Positions 27,450-30,000 of a DNA stretch of 30,000 nucleotides are shown piece by piece. The notes beneath the pieces are model-generated. The model did no database searches, was not told the DNA's origin, and was given only the letters and a program-made list of their open reading frames with translations. Each line of letters begins with the position of its first letter. Position 1 is the first letter of the stretch. The translations under genes were made by a program, and so were the position numbers. The stretch is from Prorocentrum cordatum (Eukaryota > Sar > Dinophyceae > Prorocentrales > Prorocentraceae). The DNA lies in contig CAUYUJ010014336.1 in the NCBI GenBank assembly GCA_963575745.1, forward strand, positions 236,097 to 266,096, given 5' to 3'.

Positions 27450-27649
27450 GACAATCGCTCCTTGCCCATGCTTACCGCGCCCCTCCGGCTGATGGGGGGC
27501 TCCCCAGGGCGCAGGGCTGCACAGTGCGGCAGCGGCCTCCTGGGGGATGGCCTGCGACCCGGGCAAAAAGCGGCAATCCCAGGACCCAATCGAGGCCGAC
27601 CTTCGTCGCACGCCTTTGCCCATCCACCCACCCCCTCCGCATTCCCTTC

Positions 27650-27872
27650 TCCCTCCTCCTCCTCCTCCTCCTCCTCCTCCTCCTCCTCTTCCTCCTCCTC
27701 CTCCTCCTCCTCCTCCTCCTCCTCCTCATCTGGTTCCTCCTCCATCCTCGCCCTCTTGGGGTCCGCGATGGTTTCCCAGCCTTTATTCCACTGCATGCTC
27801 GCCCACATCCCTGATCAGGGCAATTCGTCTGGGCATTGTTTCTTGATGTGCTGGTGGGGTTACGCGAAGCGT
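27650..27872 (+). repeat. (TCC)n tract followed by the dispersed repeat of 12405-12540
   Basis: TCC units at 27652-27728, then the related segment at 27797-27872 (CCTGATCAGGGCAATTC, CTGGGCATTGT, GCTGGTGGGGTTAC). The same order, TCC tract then repeat, is seen at 12210-12540. Confidence 0.65.
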
Positions 27873-27899
27873 CTAAACTTTTTTTTGTTTGTTTGACTT

Positions 27900-28015
27900 T
27901 TTTGATGCGTGGATCCCAAGAAGCCTGGACCACTTCCCTTAGGGCCGGGACAACATTCCGAATCCTTTTTTGACGGTCCTGGGGCCCATTCAAGGCCCTT
28001 GGAGGCCGAACACAG
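27900..28015 (+). repeat. GCGTGGATCCCAAGAAGCC repeat copy
   Basis: Diverged relative of 19095-19215 and 25806-25930, with GGGCCGGGACAAC, TTTTTTGACGGTCC and TTGGAGGCCGAACAC in the same order. Confidence 0.55.
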
Positions 28016-28236
28016 CCCCTAACTGGTCGCTCCTATTTTTCTGTCTTAGGTATCTAGCGGATCTCGCTCCTGGAGCCCGTGGAACATGTGGGAATCCAGG
28101 CAATATGGGAAGCCCAGGGAATACTGGAACATGTCATGGTCATGACCTCTTGCTTTTCTGAAAGAAACGGGGGGGCGGTAAAGGGGAAGAGGGGGACGAG
28201 GGGGGCAGCGGAGAAAGGGGCGGCAGAGGAGGCACG

Positions 28237-28344
28237 TCTCCTCCGCGATGATGACCTCCGTGGTCGTCATCAGGGAGGCCACGGAGGCGGCGTCCGCCAG
28301 CGCGGTGCGGACGACCTTGGTGGGGTCGATGATGCCCGCCTCCG
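28237..28344 (-). CDS. Chaperonin-60 (HSP60/GroEL-type) exon fragment
   Basis: Thirty-six minus-strand codons, every one ending in G or C, read [16 protein letters not shown] followed by [20 protein letters not shown]. This is the conserved segment near the C-terminus of chaperonin-60 (roughly residues 490-525 of a ~550-residue protein), where the family has GI(I/L)DPTKV-R-AL--AASVA-L--TTE--V. Cpn60 forms the ATP-driven folding ring of mitochondria and plastids; the organelle cannot be told from this piece. A pyrimidine-rich acceptor (CCCCCTCCCCCTGCCGCGGAG) lies upstream. A GTGCCT donor-like site follows. No other exon is identified, so it may be one exon of a spread-out gene or an isolated duplicate. 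Confidence 0.85.
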
Positions 28345-28471
28345 CGGCAGGGGGAGGGGGGCAGGTGGCGACATCCGAACCCTGCCCCCGCCGACCCTCA
28401 TGTCTCCCGCATCGATGGGCGGCGGGGGTGGGGTTCGGGCTTCGCCGAGGGTGGGTCTGAAATCCTCGTCG

Positions 28472-28525
28472 ACATTTTTTTTTTTTTTTTTTTTATATAT
28501 ATATATATACATATATGCATATATA
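28472..28525. repeat. Poly-T followed by (AT)n
   Basis: About 21 T, then TATATATATATATACATATA. On the minus strand this is a poly-A stretch. It may be the tail of a minus-strand retroposed sequence, but no element body is recognised beside it. Confidence 0.85.
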
Positions 28526-28539
28526 GAAATGAAAACCTA

Positions 28540-29150
28540 GGTCCATTATCTGCAAATGATACTCTATGGATTATTGTCCTGTGAATGGATCGGGCTCAGC
28601 CCCCCCCCGGCGGAATCATTACCTTTCCGGAATAATCCACCTAAGTTTAATATTCCAACATTATGAACCAACATTTATTTCAGGTCAGAACGTACCCCCA
28701 AACGGCGCCCCCCAAGCTCAATCATTATCATCCCACAATAATTAACCCGGGGTCAATAATCCGGGAACGTTATGAATCCAGGTTTAATGCCTCCTGGAGA
28801 GAATGAACCGGGGTCAATACTCCGACATGAAAAACCTGGTGAGGAACCCGGGGGTTGGGGGGAACAAAAATAATCATTATCATTCTGGAACGACGAAAAC
28901 CGAGGCCATTATTCCGGGGACATTGTAAACCCCAGTCAAAATTCCCGGAACATTATGAACCCAGGTCAATATGTCTTTGGGGTCGATATCCCAGAACATT
29001 ATAAACCAGGGTTTATAATGTTCCTGGGGGAACATTATGAACCCCAATCAATATTCTCAGAACATTTAAACACAGGTTCATATCATTCCGGGCGAGACAT
29101 TCTGAACCCTGGTGAATAATCCCAGAACGTTCTACACCCAGGTTAATATC
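28540..29150. repeat. Degenerate GGAACATTATGAACCCAGGTCAATAT array
   Basis: About 15-20 diverged units of a 25-35 bp motif: CC(A/G)GAACATTATGAACC followed by (C)AGGTCAATAT. Some are in opposite orientation (28999-29029 forms a hairpin around GGAACATTATAAACC). This is the most AT-rich block of the window and holds no gene. Confidence 0.75.
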
Positions 29151-29199
29151 TATTTGAGGTCCATCCTGGCCTCGCCACCCGCTCCACGAATTTCGAATC

Positions 29200-29228
29200 C
29201 GACCCACGACGACGACGACGACGACGCC
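29200..29228 (+). repeat. (ACG)n microsatellite
   Basis: Seven to eight GAC units. The surrounding 29160-29480 is GC-rich without a supported gene. Confidence 0.9.
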
Positions 29229-29482
29229 GCCCATCCAGCTGCTTGACCCGTGGATCGGCGAGGGCAGGGCTCGCACTTCGCCGCCGAAGGGGGGGGGGGG
29301 GCGGGGGCCGACCGCCTCTCCCGTGCGGTGTGCCCCCCTCTGCCGGACCTCCTGCGCTCGGCGCGTGGCCCTCCTCGGCTCGGCCGCCCGCCCGTTCCCT
29401 GCCCCTCCCTCGCCGGCCCCCCCCTCTCTCCCTCCTCGCGCCGCGGCGCCTCCCTCCTGCTCGCCCCCGACCCCGCCGCCCT

Positions 29483-29617
29483 GGCCATCGCTCGGGCGCC
29501 CATTCCCTGTGCCTTTTTTCGCTCGGCTGCGCGCGTGGCTGTTCTTCGCCAGATGGTCAGGGATGCTCCTCGATGGTCCTCGCCGAGGGGAACAGGCACA
29601 CGTCGGAGCGATGCCAA
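29483..29617 (+). mobile_element. ATCGCTCGGGCG-family inverted-repeat element, copy 4
   Basis: Termini GGCCATCGCTCGGGCGCCC and CACGTCGGAGCGATGCCAAG. The interior GGATGCTCCTCGATGGTCCT matches the other three copies. Confidence 0.8.
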
Positions 29618-29790
29618 GCGCCTGCCCCCTCTCGGCCCCGAGGCCACGTGCAGGGCCGGCCCCCCTCCTCCCGAGGGGCCCCTTCCCCGGGACTCGCGGT
29701 CGGCCCCCTCACCCCTCCCGGGAAGGTCCTCCCTGCTCGCCGGCAGCGAGCGAGGGGGGGAAGCAAGAAGGAGAAGGCCTCCCCAGAATG

Positions 29791-29960
29791 TGGACGCCCG
29801 AAATGGGTACGGAAGACATGGGTACAGTGCCCAACAGCCAATCTTGTCCCAAACCAGCAGCGGCCGCTGTTGGGCAGGCGGCCTTCTGTCTCGAATGGAC
29901 ACAGGCCGCGGCGGCGTGGACAGCGAGTCCTGTTCAAAATTAACAAGATCCGCTGTCGGG
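29791..29960 (+). mobile_element. CGCCCGAAATGGG-family MITE, right end missing
   Basis: Near-identical to 27240-27449 from TGGACGCCCG through GATCCGCTGT, then breaks at about 29957. The sequence after the break is the GGGAGCGGCCAAGAGG repeat of 22283-22326, so this is a junction between two repeats. Confidence 0.85.
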
Positions 29961-30000
29961 AGCGGCCAAGAGGGGGGTGTCCAAGAGGGGGGGGTGCAAA
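29958..30000 (+). repeat. GGGAGCGGCCAAGAGGGGGG repeat, copy 2
   Basis: Matches 22283-22326 up to the window edge and continues beyond it. Confidence 0.8.

Noticed and set aside
28079-28540. Plus-strand open frame across 28079-28540
   Set aside because: It is the shadow of the minus-strand chaperonin-60 exon and G-rich flanks.

Overview
This window comes from a eukaryotic nuclear genome and most likely from a dinoflagellate. The strongest reason is a perfect copy of the 22-nt dinoflagellate spliced leader (DinoSL) at 1460-1481. GC-rich sequence, sparse exon-like islands with almost exclusively G/C third codon positions, and very large amounts of simple repeat and small inverted-repeat elements agree with this. 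The genus cannot be fixed from the sequence alone. No bacterial-style operons, rRNA or convincing tRNA genes are present.

Left part (1-8524): the last exon of an unidentified host gene (202-363), a foldback element (560-722), another host exon candidate (1064-1234), and a nearly intact non-LTR retrotransposon (LINE) of about 7 kb. The LINE starts exactly with the spliced leader. It carries ORF1 (RanBP2-like zinc finger plus coiled coil) and ORF2 (APE-type endonuclease, reverse transcriptase, RNase H, Cys-rich tail), and ends with a nested stem-loop 3' UTR. It is bounded on both sides by (TCC)n microsatellite. ORF2 has one frame break, at a run of seven C. The simplest reading is that a trans-spliced LINE mRNA was reverse transcribed and inserted into a TCC microsatellite.

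Middle part (8525-16600): two long CA-based arrays (9079-10729), degenerate CCAAGAG-type repeats, several TCC tracts, a 48-bp-period minisatellite (14424-15045), a TTAA-flanked MITE, and a local segmental duplication containing a pair of oppositely oriented hairpins.

Right part (16600-30000): a patchwork of small non-autonomous inverted-repeat elements. There are three TTAA-flanked copies, TA-flanked copies, one with TAGA duplication, one with GTTTGG duplication, and two further families in three to four copies each. They are interleaved with host exon fragments on both strands and a decayed minus-strand LINE fragment (17410-18000) split by a MITE. One minus-strand exon (28237-28344) is recognisably chaperonin-60 (HSP60). 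The other exon candidates are unrecognised. A degenerate AT-richer array fills 28540-29150.

No intact multi-gene host pathway is visible. The coherent functional unit is the LINE: ORF1 RNA-binding-type protein, ORF2 nicking and reverse transcription, a 3' RNA hairpin as likely template signal, and host spliced-leader trans-splicing supplying the mRNA 5' end.
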